Positions 9,901 to 20,889 of a stretch of 64,000 bases of DNA are shown here, piece after piece. The stretch is taken from the NCBI RefSeq assembly GCF_026262505.1, contig NC_067208.1, forward strand, positions 15,261,962 through 15,325,961, in the 5' to 3' direction. The translations under genes and the position numbers were made by a program. The notes under the pieces were generated by a model, which was not told where the DNA came from, did not search any database, and worked only from the letters and a program-made list of their open reading frames with translations. The stretch is from Trichomonas vaginalis G3 (taxonomy: Eukaryota; Parabasalia; Trichomonadida; Trichomonadidae). The stretch's first letter is position 1; every line of letters starts with the position of its first letter.

Positions 9901-12114
9901 ATGGCGGAAACAGAAGAAGAGGAAGTTCCAGATCAATTACTATTTCTTGAAGAGTTATATGTATCTAGATGTAAAGATACACAAGAAGAGCCAACTCGCG
10001 AGGAATTTTTCAGGTTCAGTTCCAAATTAAAGAACAAAGTATTCGGACAATCAATGATTTTACGATCGATTCATATTGGAAGTGCAGCTGCTAATACTAT
10101 TGCAAAATTCAGTCGAAATAGAACAGATTTACGAAAAATTGATGTTTATTGCAACTCTTTAAAGGATCAAGGTTTAGGAATTCTAGCACATTTCATACAA
10201 TTAAACAAAGGAATTCAAACTCTGAATATTGGATGTAATGATATCTCAGATAAATCAGCGAATCACATGGCTAACATGATTTTGTCAAATCACTTACTTT
10301 CATTACAATTAGGAATCACCGAAAAAGCAGTGCATGCAAATACTATCACTCCTGCAACATTATCTATCCTTGTTGACGCAATTATAAAATCAACAAATTT
10401 CCAAACACTCGGAGTCAGTGGCTGCGATTTTACAATGCATCCCGAATCTACATTCCAACCTGTTGAATCCATTTTAATTAAACTCTTGTCTCAGTCTTCT
10501 TCATTGAAATTTTTAAGTGCGAATAATATCGATTCAGAAAAGAAGAAATTAGCTGACGTTCGACCAATACTTTCGACAGACTTCATTACAAATGGATTAG
10601 GATATAATTCTACTCTAATCAGATTAGATCTTAGTTCAAATTACTTGAATGCAAGTCCAAAACCAGAATATCAGTTTGGCGTTGCATTTGCTGATTATTT
10701 GTTAAACCCAACTAAGAAGAAAAACTCAAATGAACAAGGAGATTATCCTCATTTATTCTATATCGACTTAAGCGATAATTGTTTTATGCCAGAAGTAGCT
10801 TTTAAGTTTGCCAAGTTCATTGAACAAACAAAATATCTCGGATATCTTGATTTAAGTGATAATGTTGTTGGCGACGATGGAGCTGAAGCAATTGCACACG
10901 CTCTAGAGATAAATCAAACCATTGTAGAGCTACATTTAAGGAATTGCCAGATAACTACTAAAGGAGGTGTCGCATTAGTAAATGCCCTATATAAGAATGA
11001 AGTTTTAGCCACTTTGAACTTATCACAGAACAAGTTAGGTGATGAAACAGCATTAGCACTGGCAACTGTTCTTAGTTCTAACAAAACAATTTCATCATTA
11101 AATCTTTCAACGGCAATGATCACAGATAAAGGCGGAAGAGCAATTGCAGAAGCATCAATACTTTGTCCGTCATTAATTTCTCTCGAAATGTGCAATAATT
11201 TCTTCTTAGAACAGACAGGAACAGTTTTCGAAACAATTTTCAAAGAAAACCGTCACATTTTGAAAATTAATGTCAGCGGAACACAGATAAACCACTTCTC
11301 ATTTAACGCTCTCAATGAAATATGTGCAAGGAACAACGAAACACTCAAAAGGAAAAAGAAACAACCAGCAAGAAACACATATTTACAGATGCAATATGCA
11401 TCAGCAGAATTGAAGCGGAAAAACGAGATTTTGGAGGAATTAATCAAAGAAAACACGAACAAGAAAGATAAGATCAAAACAATTGAAGAGAAAACTATTA
11501 GTATTTTGGATGCAGAGTCAAACGAAACATCAACATTACACAAACAAATTGTTGAAAAAGAACAAAATTTGGAATTTGAAAAAACAGAATTTGCTTCAAA
11601 GAACGAAACAATCGAAGCACAATTAATGGAATTAAGAGAGAAAGAGAAGAAACTTAAAGCAGATTTAGATGAAAACAAAAAGGCAACAGAGAAAGTCCGA
11701 AATCAAATTGGAGAAGCAAAACAAAAATTAGAAACTATTCAACAAAAGAATACAGAAAAGAAACAAAAAATGAAGGAAGAAGTTGATTTCTTGGAAGAAG
11801 AAGTCAAGAAACTCGAAGAAATGATTAAGACTGGTGAAATTGATAAATTGGAAGAACTTCCTGACTTCATAGTTTTCAGTGAAGGAAAAATGGAAAAGAA
11901 AGTTGTGAAAAAGAAAACAACTTCATCAGGAAAAATACCAAATGTTAATTCTCAAACTTCTGTTGGTTCTGAAGCTTCTAAATCATCTGAAAAGAAGAAA
12001 TCGAAGAAAAGAGATTCTACTGCAAGTCCTCCGAAAAAGAAGAAATCTGTTTCATCGAAGGATGGTGACGATGCATCCGAAGCAAGTAAATCTTCAAAGA
12101 AGTCTAAGAAATAA
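9901..12114 (+). CDS. leucine-rich-repeat plus coiled-coil protein (LRRC45-like layout)
   Basis: A 737-residue protein. It has an acidic N-terminus, then RNI-type leucine-rich repeats from about 75 to 480 (for example LRKIDVYCNSLKDQGLGIL, GYLDLSDNVVGDDGAEAIA, ATLNLSQNKLGDETALALA), a coiled coil from about 495 to 650 (KRKNEILEELIKE onward) and a Lys/Ser-rich tail (KKSKKRDS, SKSSKKSKK). The order LRR, coiled coil, basic tail resembles centrosomal/basal-body proteins such as LRRC45, so a structural role at basal bodies or flagella is a reasonable guess. No signal peptide or membrane segment is present. It uses the ATG at 9901. Architecture is certain; the name is tentative. Confidence 0.75.
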   Translation: MAETEEEEVPDQLLFLEELYVSRCKDTQEEPTREEFFRFSSKLKNKVFGQSMILRSIHIGSAAANTIAKFSRNRTDLRKIDVYCNSLKDQGLGILAHFIQLNKGIQTLNIGCNDISDKSANHMANMILSNHLLSLQLGITEKAVHANTITPATLSILVDAIIKSTNFQTLGVSGCDFTMHPESTFQPVESILIKLLSQSSSLKFLSANNIDSEKKKLADVRPILSTDFITNGLGYNSTLIRLDLSSNYLNASPKPEYQFGVAFADYLLNPTKKKNSNEQGDYPHLFYIDLSDNCFMPEVAFKFAKFIEQTKYLGYLDLSDNVVGDDGAEAIAHALEINQTIVELHLRNCQITTKGGVALVNALYKNEVLATLNLSQNKLGDETALALATVLSSNKTISSLNLSTAMITDKGGRAIAEASILCPSLISLEMCNNFFLEQTGTVFETIFKENRHILKINVSGTQINHFSFNALNEICARNNETLKRKKKQPARNTYLQMQYASAELKRKNEILEELIKENTNKKDKIKTIEEKTISILDAESNETSTLHKQIVEKEQNLEFEKTEFASKNETIEAQLMELREKEKKLKADLDENKKATEKVRNQIGEAKQKLETIQQKNTEKKQKMKEEVDFLEEEVKKLEEMIKTGEIDKLEELPDFIVFSEGKMEKKVVKKKTTSSGKIPNVNSQTSVGSEASKSSEKKKSKKRDSTASPPKKKKSVSSKDGDDASEASKSSKKSKK

Positions 12115-12629
12115 AAAATTTATTGTTGTTGTATTATTTACCAAAATAATTTTCTTTTTTTGCATTTTCATTCTATAATATTATTACATTACCATTGATT
12201 AATGATCTTATAACTATATAAGGTGTTGACATTCAGGAAATTATTCTCAGTGCTACACATATTTAGTGCGTATATTTTGCACATCAATATAATAGTAAAT
12301 CCACAATTTTAATATCGAAAGTACTCCTATTATGGAAGTGATTGCACTTATAACAATGTTTTTTTTTGAATCAAAAGACAATTGACGCGCAGAATTTAAT
12401 AAGATAGTTTTCATACTGGAATTCAATTGTTGGATAATAAATTTATGCTTGTGGGAAGAAAATTAAGTTATTGTATTGATTGTGAAACTCAATTGCTAGA
12501 TAATCTAATGACAAATTTATTTTTCTTATTGAGATCTGAATTTTAAAGTGTTATTTGCTTGTTCTTACCAATGTTTAGAATAATGATAAATTCTTGGGTT
12601 TCCAAATTTCAGAATTTTTTTATAGAAGA
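12115..12629. other. intergenic with Inr of the next gene
   Basis: AT-rich gap. Near its right end TTTCAGAAT (TCA at 12609-12611) lies 19 nt before the ATG at 12630 and fits the trichomonad initiator. Nothing else was recognised. Confidence 0.45.
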
Positions 12630-14456
12630 ATGGAAGAATTTATAGCAAATTGTGGGCGATGGATAGATTTACCAGCTTTAATATATCCTGATCATAAAAA
12701 CATTAGAGTGTTGATCAAGTTGCATCAAAATTCGCTCAAATTTGGATATTTAATTTTTGTTCTTGATGGAAAAGTACACTGTGTTGTACAATTAACGAAA
12801 CTAATTTCTTCTTCATCAGATGAAAACACAATTACTATCCTTATACCAGAAAATTCGATTAAAATAATCAAAATTGAATTAGAAAATTTCCTAGCTGCAA
12901 ATTTAATTAACACACAAATCAACTTATGTTCATTCCTTTCAGATTTTGATAACTGCCCTCATAATGATTTCAATACACCATTCTATTTGACTTATTCTTT
13001 ACCAATTAACTCTGTTGAAATCAAGAACCCTACATTTCCATTATTCCCAATCCATTACTTTGCTGACTCAATGAAGACATTTCTCAGCCGAAATCTAACT
13101 TTGAATTCTGGATATTTTTTACAAAAATCTCAAATTAAAATAAGTTTTCTCACATGGAATGTTGAACAAAAAGTACCAACAGAATGGACATCCAAAGAAA
13201 TTTCATTCATTTTCGCTTCTGGGTCCGAAGTTGTTTATATAGCCATCGAAGAGATAGATTTTTCAGCAAAGGCCATTCTCCTTGGAGGTTCCGACCTGAA
13301 ACAAGAGTGGATTAATAGGTTATGCGATGCTGCTTCGTGGTATAACTATCAGGCCATTTATTTTGATCAATTAGGAGGTGTTTTTACGATTGCTTTCAAA
13401 AACTCGGATTCAAGACATTATATTTCTGTAGAAAATTTGTTTTCAATGAGATTAGGAGTTAATGGTTTGGCTGCAAACAAATCTTGCTGCGTTTCGAGGC
13501 TAACGATTGATAATACTAAGATGTGTGTAGTAGGAGCTCATCTTGAAGCTCATACTGAGAGTTTAGAAGACAGAAATTTCCAATTCAAAACAATTTTATC
13601 AAAAATTGACCAAAATATTGATGATTACACCGTAGTATTTGGCGATCTGAACTATAGAATTGATCTTCCTTACCATGATACCTTAAATCTAATCAAAGAA
13701 AAAGATTATCAAAAATTATTGCAAAATGATCAACTTAAAAACGTAATGAGAACAGACGATATAATTGGAAAATTCAAAGAAGGCGAAATAAACTTCAATC
13801 CAACCTTTAAATTCGATGAAAACTGTAATACTTATGATACATCAGCAAAATTAAGGACTCCTTCATGGACAGATCGAGTTTTGATCCGAACATCCAAACC
13901 AAAATTATGGACAGGACTTAATGATGACCTTTACTTTGAGAGTTCAGCACTTCCTGTTGTTTGTTGTAATAATCGAATGAAATTATCCGGAAAAACTGAT
14001 CATACTGATCCAGATTATCCTTCAGAGCCAGTATGTGCCAAATACAGATCGTATGACGTCCAATTTTCTGATCATCGACCAGTTGTCGCAGATTATATTT
14101 TTGATATAGTTTTAGCTGACGAAAAACGCATGAAAATGTATAAACATGAAGAAAATAAGCATATAGACTCCATATTCGAGCTCAATCAGCTTAAAATCAT
14201 TTCAAAACCAAATGATTTAATTTTGAAAGTCGGAGAGCCACAAACGTTTTCGATTTATAACCAAAACATATCATTTGGCAAGTGGGAGCTTGGTGTTGTC
14301 CCTGATTTTATCCATATTACTCCGAAATCAGGAATTTTGGCACATAAAACAGTCGAATTGACAATTGTTGTAGACAAACCAATAAAAGAACAAGAGATAT
14401 GTTCAATTAACGCAGAAAGAGGATCTCATTCCTTCTTTTCTGTTTCAACTATTTAA
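12630..14456 (+). CDS. inositol polyphosphate 5-phosphatase (OCRL/INPP5B-like)
   Basis: A 608-residue type II phosphoinositide 5-phosphatase, which removes the 5-phosphate from PI(4,5)P2 and related lipids on endocytic membranes. After about 165 unassigned residues the endonuclease/phosphatase fold shows the expected motifs in order: FLTWNV, a divergent IAIEEIDF where relatives have a GFQELD-type motif, GAHLEAHTESLEDRN, VVFGDLNYRID, TPSWTDRVL and FSDHRPVVADY. A C-terminal beta domain of about 100 residues (LKIISKPNDLILKVGEPQTF onward) sits where OCRL and INPP5B carry an ASH domain; no RhoGAP domain follows. The start was set at ATG 12630 because an Inr (TCAGAA) sits 19 nt upstream; the frame is open a little further but without an earlier ATG. 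Family is secure. Confidence 0.88.
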   Translation: MEEFIANCGRWIDLPALIYPDHKNIRVLIKLHQNSLKFGYLIFVLDGKVHCVVQLTKLISSSSDENTITILIPENSIKIIKIELENFLAANLINTQINLCSFLSDFDNCPHNDFNTPFYLTYSLPINSVEIKNPTFPLFPIHYFADSMKTFLSRNLTLNSGYFLQKSQIKISFLTWNVEQKVPTEWTSKEISFIFASGSEVVYIAIEEIDFSAKAILLGGSDLKQEWINRLCDAASWYNYQAIYFDQLGGVFTIAFKNSDSRHYISVENLFSMRLGVNGLAANKSCCVSRLTIDNTKMCVVGAHLEAHTESLEDRNFQFKTILSKIDQNIDDYTVVFGDLNYRIDLPYHDTLNLIKEKDYQKLLQNDQLKNVMRTDDIIGKFKEGEINFNPTFKFDENCNTYDTSAKLRTPSWTDRVLIRTSKPKLWTGLNDDLYFESSALPVVCCNNRMKLSGKTDHTDPDYPSEPVCAKYRSYDVQFSDHRPVVADYIFDIVLADEKRMKMYKHEENKHIDSIFELNQLKIISKPNDLILKVGEPQTFSIYNQNISFGKWELGVVPDFIHITPKSGILAHKTVELTIVVDKPIKEQEICSINAERGSHSFFSVSTI

Positions 14457-15377
14457 TATATTTTTGTTTTGATATAGATCTATTGATATTTGATATCAAA
14501 TATAATATTATCTTTGTTAATAAACATATAGATTAAGTAATTTTTATGAATTTAGATTTCATTATGTGAAACTTGATATTTTCGGATTTGTCGTCATGAA
14601 ACATGAACGATAAGAGTTTTTATATAAAATATTAGAGAATTGGGGATTCTCTTATTAATGCGGTTCCAAGATTTTCCCAATTTTCCTTTTTGGATCATCA
14701 AATAGGAATTATTATCAGAAGAAATTAATGTATTACTTGAAACATATGTATTCACAAAATCTCAGATACTTAATCAATGATCTTTTTGCACGATAAATTA
14801 ATTTTGATCTTTTGAAAGTAATAAAATCATAATTTATCTGATATAGGTACTTTCCAAGCTATTTATCGTAGTAAAATTCTTGAAGGCTCGATATTTTCAT
14901 TGTCAATAAAGATTTTGAATGTAACGTTGATTGATTTTGGTATTATTGTATATATCACAAGTGTTAAAATAGTGATTATTATCGAAATTCCGGTAGATTA
15001 CAAATCAGCTGATTTTTGCCGATATCTTCAGAAAATAATTTTTTGTGGGAGAAATCACTCTCAAAATATTTCATGAGAAATTTGAGGTATCTATTGGTCG
15101 CTGAAGTTAAGCCTAATTTTCAGCTTGATAGTATTTATTCACATAGATAGGCGGATAAGTTAGATACGCCATAAACGATCGATGATTTCGTAGAATTGTA
15201 CTGAAATTGGATAATCATTGAATTTTCACATAAACGGTCAAAAACTCATGGTTTTCGGTTTTTTGAAATAAGCCATATGGGAAATTCACATTTGATCACA
15301 CTAATGTATATGAAATATTTCCAAATTATATTTGTTTTAATTTTTGTGAGAGCTCTGATTTTTATCTCATTTTTGTC
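14457..15377. other. intergenic, AT-rich
   Basis: About 920 bases without a believable frame. It contains a 14-bp perfect palindrome (15002-15015). At its right end, TCATTTTT (from 15367) lies 9-11 nt before the next ATG and is a good Inr. Confidence 0.4.
15367..15373 (+). promoter_or_regulatory. initiator (Inr) element of the ankyrin gene
   Basis: TCATTTT placed 11 nt before the ATG at 15378. The known trichomonad Inr is TCA(+1) followed by a pyrimidine and T/A, close to the start codon, giving very short 5' leaders. Similar elements in this window are TCAGAA at 12609, TCAAAT at 18347, TCATTT at 33829 and TCAAAA at 29375. Confidence 0.6.
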
Positions 15378-16682
15378 ATGGGAATAGAAGAAACACCATG
15401 TCTTGATGTCTACAGAGGCATGAATAAGCGCTATTCCGATTACATCAAGGTCTTTGATTATCTCTATCAGCTCAGCACCAATGATTACGATGATATCAAA
15501 GAATTATTCGAATCAATTACCCAAATCGCAATCAGGAAGTACCACTTTCCAGCCATCCAGTTACTTCAAGCCATCCAGAAAGCCTGCAAGTTCAACGACA
15601 AGTACACAAGAGGCTACTGGGAGTTATTCAAGATGGTATTTGAGGAATTTCAGCCAAGATTGAAGCAGGGTCAGTTCAATTATCCATTTGATGCCCTCAT
15701 TAACCAGGAGTACGACATGAATTGGCGCCTCGGAAAATATTCTGATCTGACCATTGACCAAATCCTTGAAGTTCATAAGGAAGGCACTGCTCTTTACTAC
15801 ATTATGAACGATGACTTTGATAGATTCCTTGATCTTGTCCACCAAGACCAAATCAAAGTCAATGAATACATCGAAGGAAAGTATTTGATCGAATGGTCCG
15901 CATACTATGGTGCAGAGTTGATCTTCAAGTTCTTAAGATCCAACTATGAAGTAGCCCTTACCCGCAAATGCCTTGAATTTGCTTTTCTTGGTAGAAGTGT
16001 AGCCATTCTTATTGAATGCCTTCGCTACTTCCCACCAGACTACTCATGCTTCATATATGCCTTAGCATCTCATAACCTTGATTCCATTATTTACATTCTT
16101 AACAACTCAACGATCTCAGTTGACTCATTTGACTGCTCAATCTACAACAATCTTGGTGCCTTCTTGATTGTTATTGATATGGGTCGCGATAAAGACAAGA
16201 ACCTCATGATGAGTTCTTATTTCTTTGTTCCAACCTTAACAAAGTCATTAATTGACTTAGGAGCAGATGTTAACTGCAGAGGAATGAACTACGAAACACC
16301 ATTACATTACGCAGCTGGTTCCAACAGCTACGAATGCGCTAAAGTCTTACTCGAAAATGGCGCAGATATCACAGCAAAGAACGAAATCGGAGATACACCA
16401 CTTCATTTCGCTGCTAGCTACAATTCAAAGGAAACAGCCGAAATCATCATCCAATACGGCGGAAATTGCAATGCTGCCAACGATTTCGGAAATACACCAC
16501 TTCATAATGCATTAATGCGTCAGTACATTGAAACAGCTTCTGTTTTGATCGAGAATGGCGCCGATACAAATGCAAAGAATGAAATAGGCAATACTCCATT
16601 GGAGTATTCCAACTTAGAACTTCATGTTAAAGAACAGAAGTTCGTTGCAAGAAAGATAACAATTTCTTCTGATTATGATTAA
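15378..16682 (+). CDS. ankyrin-repeat protein (trichomonad DUF3447-type)
   Basis: A 434-residue protein. The helical N-terminal domain (about 1-120, beginning KRYSDYIKVFDYLYQLST) is the kind that heads many trichomonad ankyrin proteins. A middle region with degenerate repeats follows, then four clear 33-residue ankyrin repeats (about 293-420, for example NYETPLHYAAGSNSYECAKV, IGDTPLHFAASYNSKETAEI and FGNTPLHNALMRQ). Ankyrin stacks bind proteins; the partner is unknown. Codon use is richer in C and G than its neighbours (AAG, ATC and ACC are frequent), suggesting good expression. The start at ATG 15378 is supported by TCATTTT 11 nt upstream. No signal peptide or membrane span. Confidence 0.85.
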   Translation: MGIEETPCLDVYRGMNKRYSDYIKVFDYLYQLSTNDYDDIKELFESITQIAIRKYHFPAIQLLQAIQKACKFNDKYTRGYWELFKMVFEEFQPRLKQGQFNYPFDALINQEYDMNWRLGKYSDLTIDQILEVHKEGTALYYIMNDDFDRFLDLVHQDQIKVNEYIEGKYLIEWSAYYGAELIFKFLRSNYEVALTRKCLEFAFLGRSVAILIECLRYFPPDYSCFIYALASHNLDSIIYILNNSTISVDSFDCSIYNNLGAFLIVIDMGRDKDKNLMMSSYFFVPTLTKSLIDLGADVNCRGMNYETPLHYAAGSNSYECAKVLLENGADITAKNEIGDTPLHFAASYNSKETAEIIIQYGGNCNAANDFGNTPLHNALMRQYIETASVLIENGADTNAKNEIGNTPLEYSNLELHVKEQKFVARKITISSDYD

Positions 16683-18361
16683 ATTTTATTTATACGTTTT
16701 TTTTAAAATCGTTTTAGATTTTCATCGGCTATTACACTATAATATTAATTTAAAATTAATATCAAATTTTACTCTTAAACTGTAATTTTGTAAAGTTAAC
16801 AAAAGTTAAGCCTTATTTTTGCGAATATTTTCTCTAAAATAAGGGTTTCGTTTTGCTAAAATTGTCACTTTTATAGCATATTTGTTTTTGGATGTTTTGC
16901 GAAACCAAAAAAAAACTATGATATACAATGTGTGTGTAAAGAAAATACTTTATTTACTAGTTAAAAAATCATTTGGTATTGATCAAGTTATTTTTTCTGG
17001 ATAAGATATTATATGGATAATTGGATAGAAAATACAATTATATAATCTTGTATCTGGTTTAATTAAGCTAATTGTCATCAGAAACTTGTAATTTTTATGA
17101 ATTTCAGATTTTCTTTTCATTACTGCTTTTCTTAATAGGTCAAGTTCTTATTTACGTTATAAAGTATGATATTTACAAATATCAAGTTATCATGTTTTTT
17201 GAGAAATTATGAGAAACAAACAAAAATGAAAAAGATAGGAATAGCAATGAATAGTGATGTGGGTATAGAAAATGTAAGAGATATGAATGCAAAGCAATCA
17301 GTATTTAGGATATTGACCATAGATTTCGAAAAAAAAATGCTGCATATTGAGCGAAAACTATGATTATATTATAAGGCTGTCATTTAAAGCATAATGAAAC
17401 TATTCCCTTTTCATTTTAATCGAATAAGATAGTAAAGATTTTTGAATTAGCTAGAAACTGATGAGATGTTTTCACAAATCAGATTTTTAATCTCTATAAT
17501 GCATAATTCACTCAATATCTCAATTTTGATATTGCGAGATATTTTTGCTATCGGTTTCGCAATTTTGACACAATAGCAAGAGGGTTCTATAAGCATTATT
17601 ATCAATGTAGAATCTGAATATCATATCAGAAAATGTCGCAAATCTGACATTTACCCGACCAAATAGCAAAAATAATTGAATACTTTTCGCAAAAACTTTA
17701 AAAATCGATAAAAATATGAAATATAGATATTAAAGAGACTTTTTATATAATATTCATAAAGATTTTCCAAAAATATGATACCGCAAAATTAAAAAAGTGA
17801 CGTCTTGAGTGGAGTCAAAGGTCGAAATTGCTAGCTAAATGTTTTTTTAGCGAAATTGCGTATTGTACGTTTTTTTCGCAAAACGAAACCCTTATCTAAA
17901 ATTTATTATTATAATGCACAAATTGATTTTTTTCTCATCCATTTTTTTGACTATCGTTCAGATTTTATCGATATGATAAATCACATCCAATCATGTTATA
18001 ATAATAAATTATAAATTTGCGGATTCTAAATTTCGGTTAGGAACTCATTAATTTTATTGATGAACTTTCTATGTTTTTAAGCATCCACTATATTAATGTA
18101 TTTATCTGTCAATATTTTTCAAAAATTTACAACATTCAAAATACACTTTTTACACTTCTTTATTTTTGGTTCTCATTGTTAATATTACTAAATTCAAAAT
18201 TCATTTGATTAGTTTTCTGTGTATTTTTCGGTTTCTCACAAAAATCCAATCGCCAATTTTTGAATAAAAGTTCTTTATAATGTATTTGGCAACACATTAT
18301 AATACTTCAGACAATTTTTAATACAACCAAATTCAATTTTTTCTTCTCAAATTATATTTGG
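16683..18361. other. intergenic region holding a TIR element
   Basis: About 1.7 kb without genes. Most of it is a TIR-flanked element (16840-17894, separate entry). The remainder is AT-rich. TTCTCAAATT (TCA at 18347) 13 nt before the ATG at 18362 is the likely Inr of the BspA-like gene. Confidence 0.55.
16840..17894. mobile_element. non-autonomous DNA transposon with 17-bp perfect TIRs
   Basis: The sequence TAAGGGTTTCGTTTTGC at 16840-16856 recurs as its exact reverse complement at 17878-17894 (one further A/T pair outside also matches). The flanks carry a 7-bp direct repeat, TCTAAAA (16833-16839 and 17895-17901); read as a 9-bp duplication around AAGGG...CCCTT ends it matches 8 of 9. The 1055-bp interior is AT-rich with no transposase; the longest frame (17166-17363) looks like noise. 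It is probably a deletion derivative of a larger DNA transposon. A 7-9 bp duplication would suit MULE or hAT-like families, but I cannot assign one. Confidence 0.75.
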
Positions 18362-20371
18362 ATGAGCTACTGTATTCAACAAACAGGAGACGATGGAACA
18401 TATTCTATAGATTTTTCATCATCTTGCAGTAATTCAATTAACTCTGCACAAATCATATCTTTAACAGTTTTAAATGCACGAAAAATTCCTTCTAACTACT
18501 TTAAAGATTTTTTCAATCTTCAATATATAAATATTAATGAAGGTGTTACATCACTAGAGTATACATCATTCTCTGGTCTTACAAAATTAAATCAGGTAAT
18601 TCTTCCCAAGAGTTTACAAGATATAAGTTCTAGCGTATTTTATTCCTGCAGTAATTTATCAACAATTAATATTCCTGAATCAGTTACACGTATTGGAGAA
18701 AGCTGTTTTTATAAATGTTCAAGTCTTGAAACGATATCATTACCAAAATCAGTCACCACAATAGAATACCTTACGTTTTATGGATGTAATAATTTGCGTT
18801 TTATTAATTTTTCTAATACAATGAATACAATTGAATCTAACGCTTTTGAAAATTGTTATAACTTGACTGATATTCCTGATTTACAAAATTTAGAATTTCT
18901 TGGCTACTTCGCATTTGAAAACTGTTTCAATTTACAAAAAATTAATTTATCTTCTAAATTAACTTTCATAGGGGATTCTGCTTTTTTGAATTGTAGTAGT
19001 ATCAAAGAGATATTCATTAACATTAACTATTTACCAGTTAGGTGTTTGTATGGTTGTAAAAGTTTGATTAAACTTGATATGCCAAAAGTTACAAAATTTA
19101 AATCTGGATCATTAGTTGGATGTGAAAGTTTAGAAGAAATATCATTTCCAGCAGGTATAACAGACATACCTCCAGAATCATTTCGTGATTGTAAAAGTCT
19201 TAAGACATTTACAATCCCATCCGTTATTGATAAATTATATACCAAAACTTTTTGTAACTGTTACAGTTTAACAGAAATCGATATCTCACATATCACATAT
19301 ATTGAATCATTTTGTTTTGAAAACTGTACAAGTTTGAGAAATATCAATATTCCAAGTGCAATTACAAGACTAGCAAGAGGAGTTATTGCTGGTTGTGGTT
19401 TCAAAGAATTCGTTATTCCAGATACATTAAAATCTCTTGACAGTAGAATATTTTCAGGATGTCCTTACTTAACAAAAGTTACCTTTCCTACAAATTTACT
19501 TGACTTTGGAGATTTCCTTTTTATTGGTTGCTCAAATCTAACAACGGTTGTGTTTCCTTATAATTTAACAACTATTAGTTATAGTATGTTTGCACATTGT
19601 TCATCCCTCAAAGAAATACAAATACCAGAAAATGTAACTGTAATAGAAGAATATGCATTTTATAATTGCACAAGTTTGACAAATATTATATTCCCTGAAG
19701 AATTAAAATATATCAAAAAGAGAGGTTTTGCATATTGCTCAAGTTTAGCAACCATTAATTTGCCAGCTAAATTAACTTATATGTATGATTATGCATTTGA
19801 AAATTGCACAGATCTCACATATGTTGAAATCCCACCATTAGTTCGTAATCTTGGAACTGGCGTTTTTTATTCCTGCGATAAATTGAAAATTATTAAGTTC
19901 CCATCAACATTTTATGTTCAAACATTTAACTTAATCAGTAATAGTTTGTGCAAAATTATTATTGGATCAGGATTTAGATCAGATGATGCTTTCAAGCGTT
20001 GCTTTGAAGTTTTCTATACCGGAACAACAGACATAACACATGAAGCAACAGTCAGAGATATATATGACTTTGCAACAAGAATTTATGTAACACAAAATTA
20101 TCCTTTTCTTAAGTTTTGTAACAAAACTGTTATAGTACTCACAGAGGACGAGTTCCAAACAAAATCGCATGAACAAAAATGCTCAAAATGCACTCTAATC
20201 AAAAGAAGTTTAGGTATAAGCTGTTTTAAATACATTGAGGGTGCTAGTGGCAACATAGAAGATAGTGAAATAGAAGAAAAAGATGTTTCTATTACAAATC
20301 AGGATCCACCTCGACAACCATTTAGAGATTCTCTGTTAGCTGTCGGTTTCATGGCATCAATCTATAATTAA
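18362..20371 (+). CDS. BspA-like leucine-rich-repeat protein (LRR_5)
   Basis: A 669-residue protein built almost entirely of about 23-residue LRR_5 (BspA/TpLRR) repeats from residue 50 to 530. A typical unit is CSSLETISLPKSVTTIEYLT, with Phe, Cys, Leu, Ile and Pro at fixed spacing. This family is hugely expanded in trichomonads, where members are surface or secreted adhesion-type proteins. Here neither a signal peptide nor a C-terminal membrane span is visible (the C-terminus is SLLAVGFMASIYN), so export, if any, is unconventional. The ATG at 18362 follows TTCTCAAATT (Inr) at 13 nt. The repeats differ enough from one another to exclude very recent expansion. Confidence 0.88.
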   Translation: MSYCIQQTGDDGTYSIDFSSSCSNSINSAQIISLTVLNARKIPSNYFKDFFNLQYININEGVTSLEYTSFSGLTKLNQVILPKSLQDISSSVFYSCSNLSTINIPESVTRIGESCFYKCSSLETISLPKSVTTIEYLTFYGCNNLRFINFSNTMNTIESNAFENCYNLTDIPDLQNLEFLGYFAFENCFNLQKINLSSKLTFIGDSAFLNCSSIKEIFININYLPVRCLYGCKSLIKLDMPKVTKFKSGSLVGCESLEEISFPAGITDIPPESFRDCKSLKTFTIPSVIDKLYTKTFCNCYSLTEIDISHITYIESFCFENCTSLRNINIPSAITRLARGVIAGCGFKEFVIPDTLKSLDSRIFSGCPYLTKVTFPTNLLDFGDFLFIGCSNLTTVVFPYNLTTISYSMFAHCSSLKEIQIPENVTVIEEYAFYNCTSLTNIIFPEELKYIKKRGFAYCSSLATINLPAKLTYMYDYAFENCTDLTYVEIPPLVRNLGTGVFYSCDKLKIIKFPSTFYVQTFNLISNSLCKIIIGSGFRSDDAFKRCFEVFYTGTTDITHEATVRDIYDFATRIYVTQNYPFLKFCNKTVIVLTEDEFQTKSHEQKCSKCTLIKRSLGISCFKYIEGASGNIEDSEIEEKDVSITNQDPPRQPFRDSLLAVGFMASIYN

Positions 20372-20889
20372 CACTTATTATTGTAAGCTTTTCATAAACT
20401 TTTTGAACAAAGAGTGACTTATTATCGATTTGTTTTATATAAATATATTTATTTTTTATGATTTATTTCTAGCATTCAACACGCATCTTTTAACTTGAAT
20501 TTTCAATTCTATAGTTTTTTTTCTCAGTTTCAGTATCCATTCAATTAGCAAATTTGAATGTTATTTCTCTTAAACTATTTTGCTCAAATAATTGTTTCAA
20601 TTCAACTTTATTATACTCAAAATTCAATTTTTTATAAAATACATCAGAATTCAATATATATTGAGAGTATTTTCAAAAATGAGATGAAATTCACTAACAT
20701 AGGGACATTTAAGAGCGCAGCCTCAAAATTTTTATTACATGAGAGATAAATTGAAAGATATTTTAATCTCTACTTTCCATTAATTTTTTTGAGAATTTTT
20801 AAAGTACAAAAAGATTGCTTAGTGCGCTCAGGAAATAAAAAGATCAAAGAGACATTTAATACTTTTAAAAATGATAATAGTTAGTAAAT
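20372..20889. other. convergent intergenic region
   Basis: AT-rich gap between convergent genes. A 63-codon frame (20558-20749) has a biased AT-driven composition and no Inr; I do not support it as a gene. Confidence 0.4.

Noticed and set aside
15002-15015. 14-bp palindrome AAATCAGCTGATTT
   Set aside because: Isolated and far from any start codon, so no support for a regulatory role.
17166-17363. 65-codon frame inside the 16840-17894 element
   Set aside because: No similarity to any transposase, AT-driven composition, no Inr.
20558-20749. 63-codon frame between convergent genes
   Set aside because: Composition of random AT-rich sequence and no promoter element.
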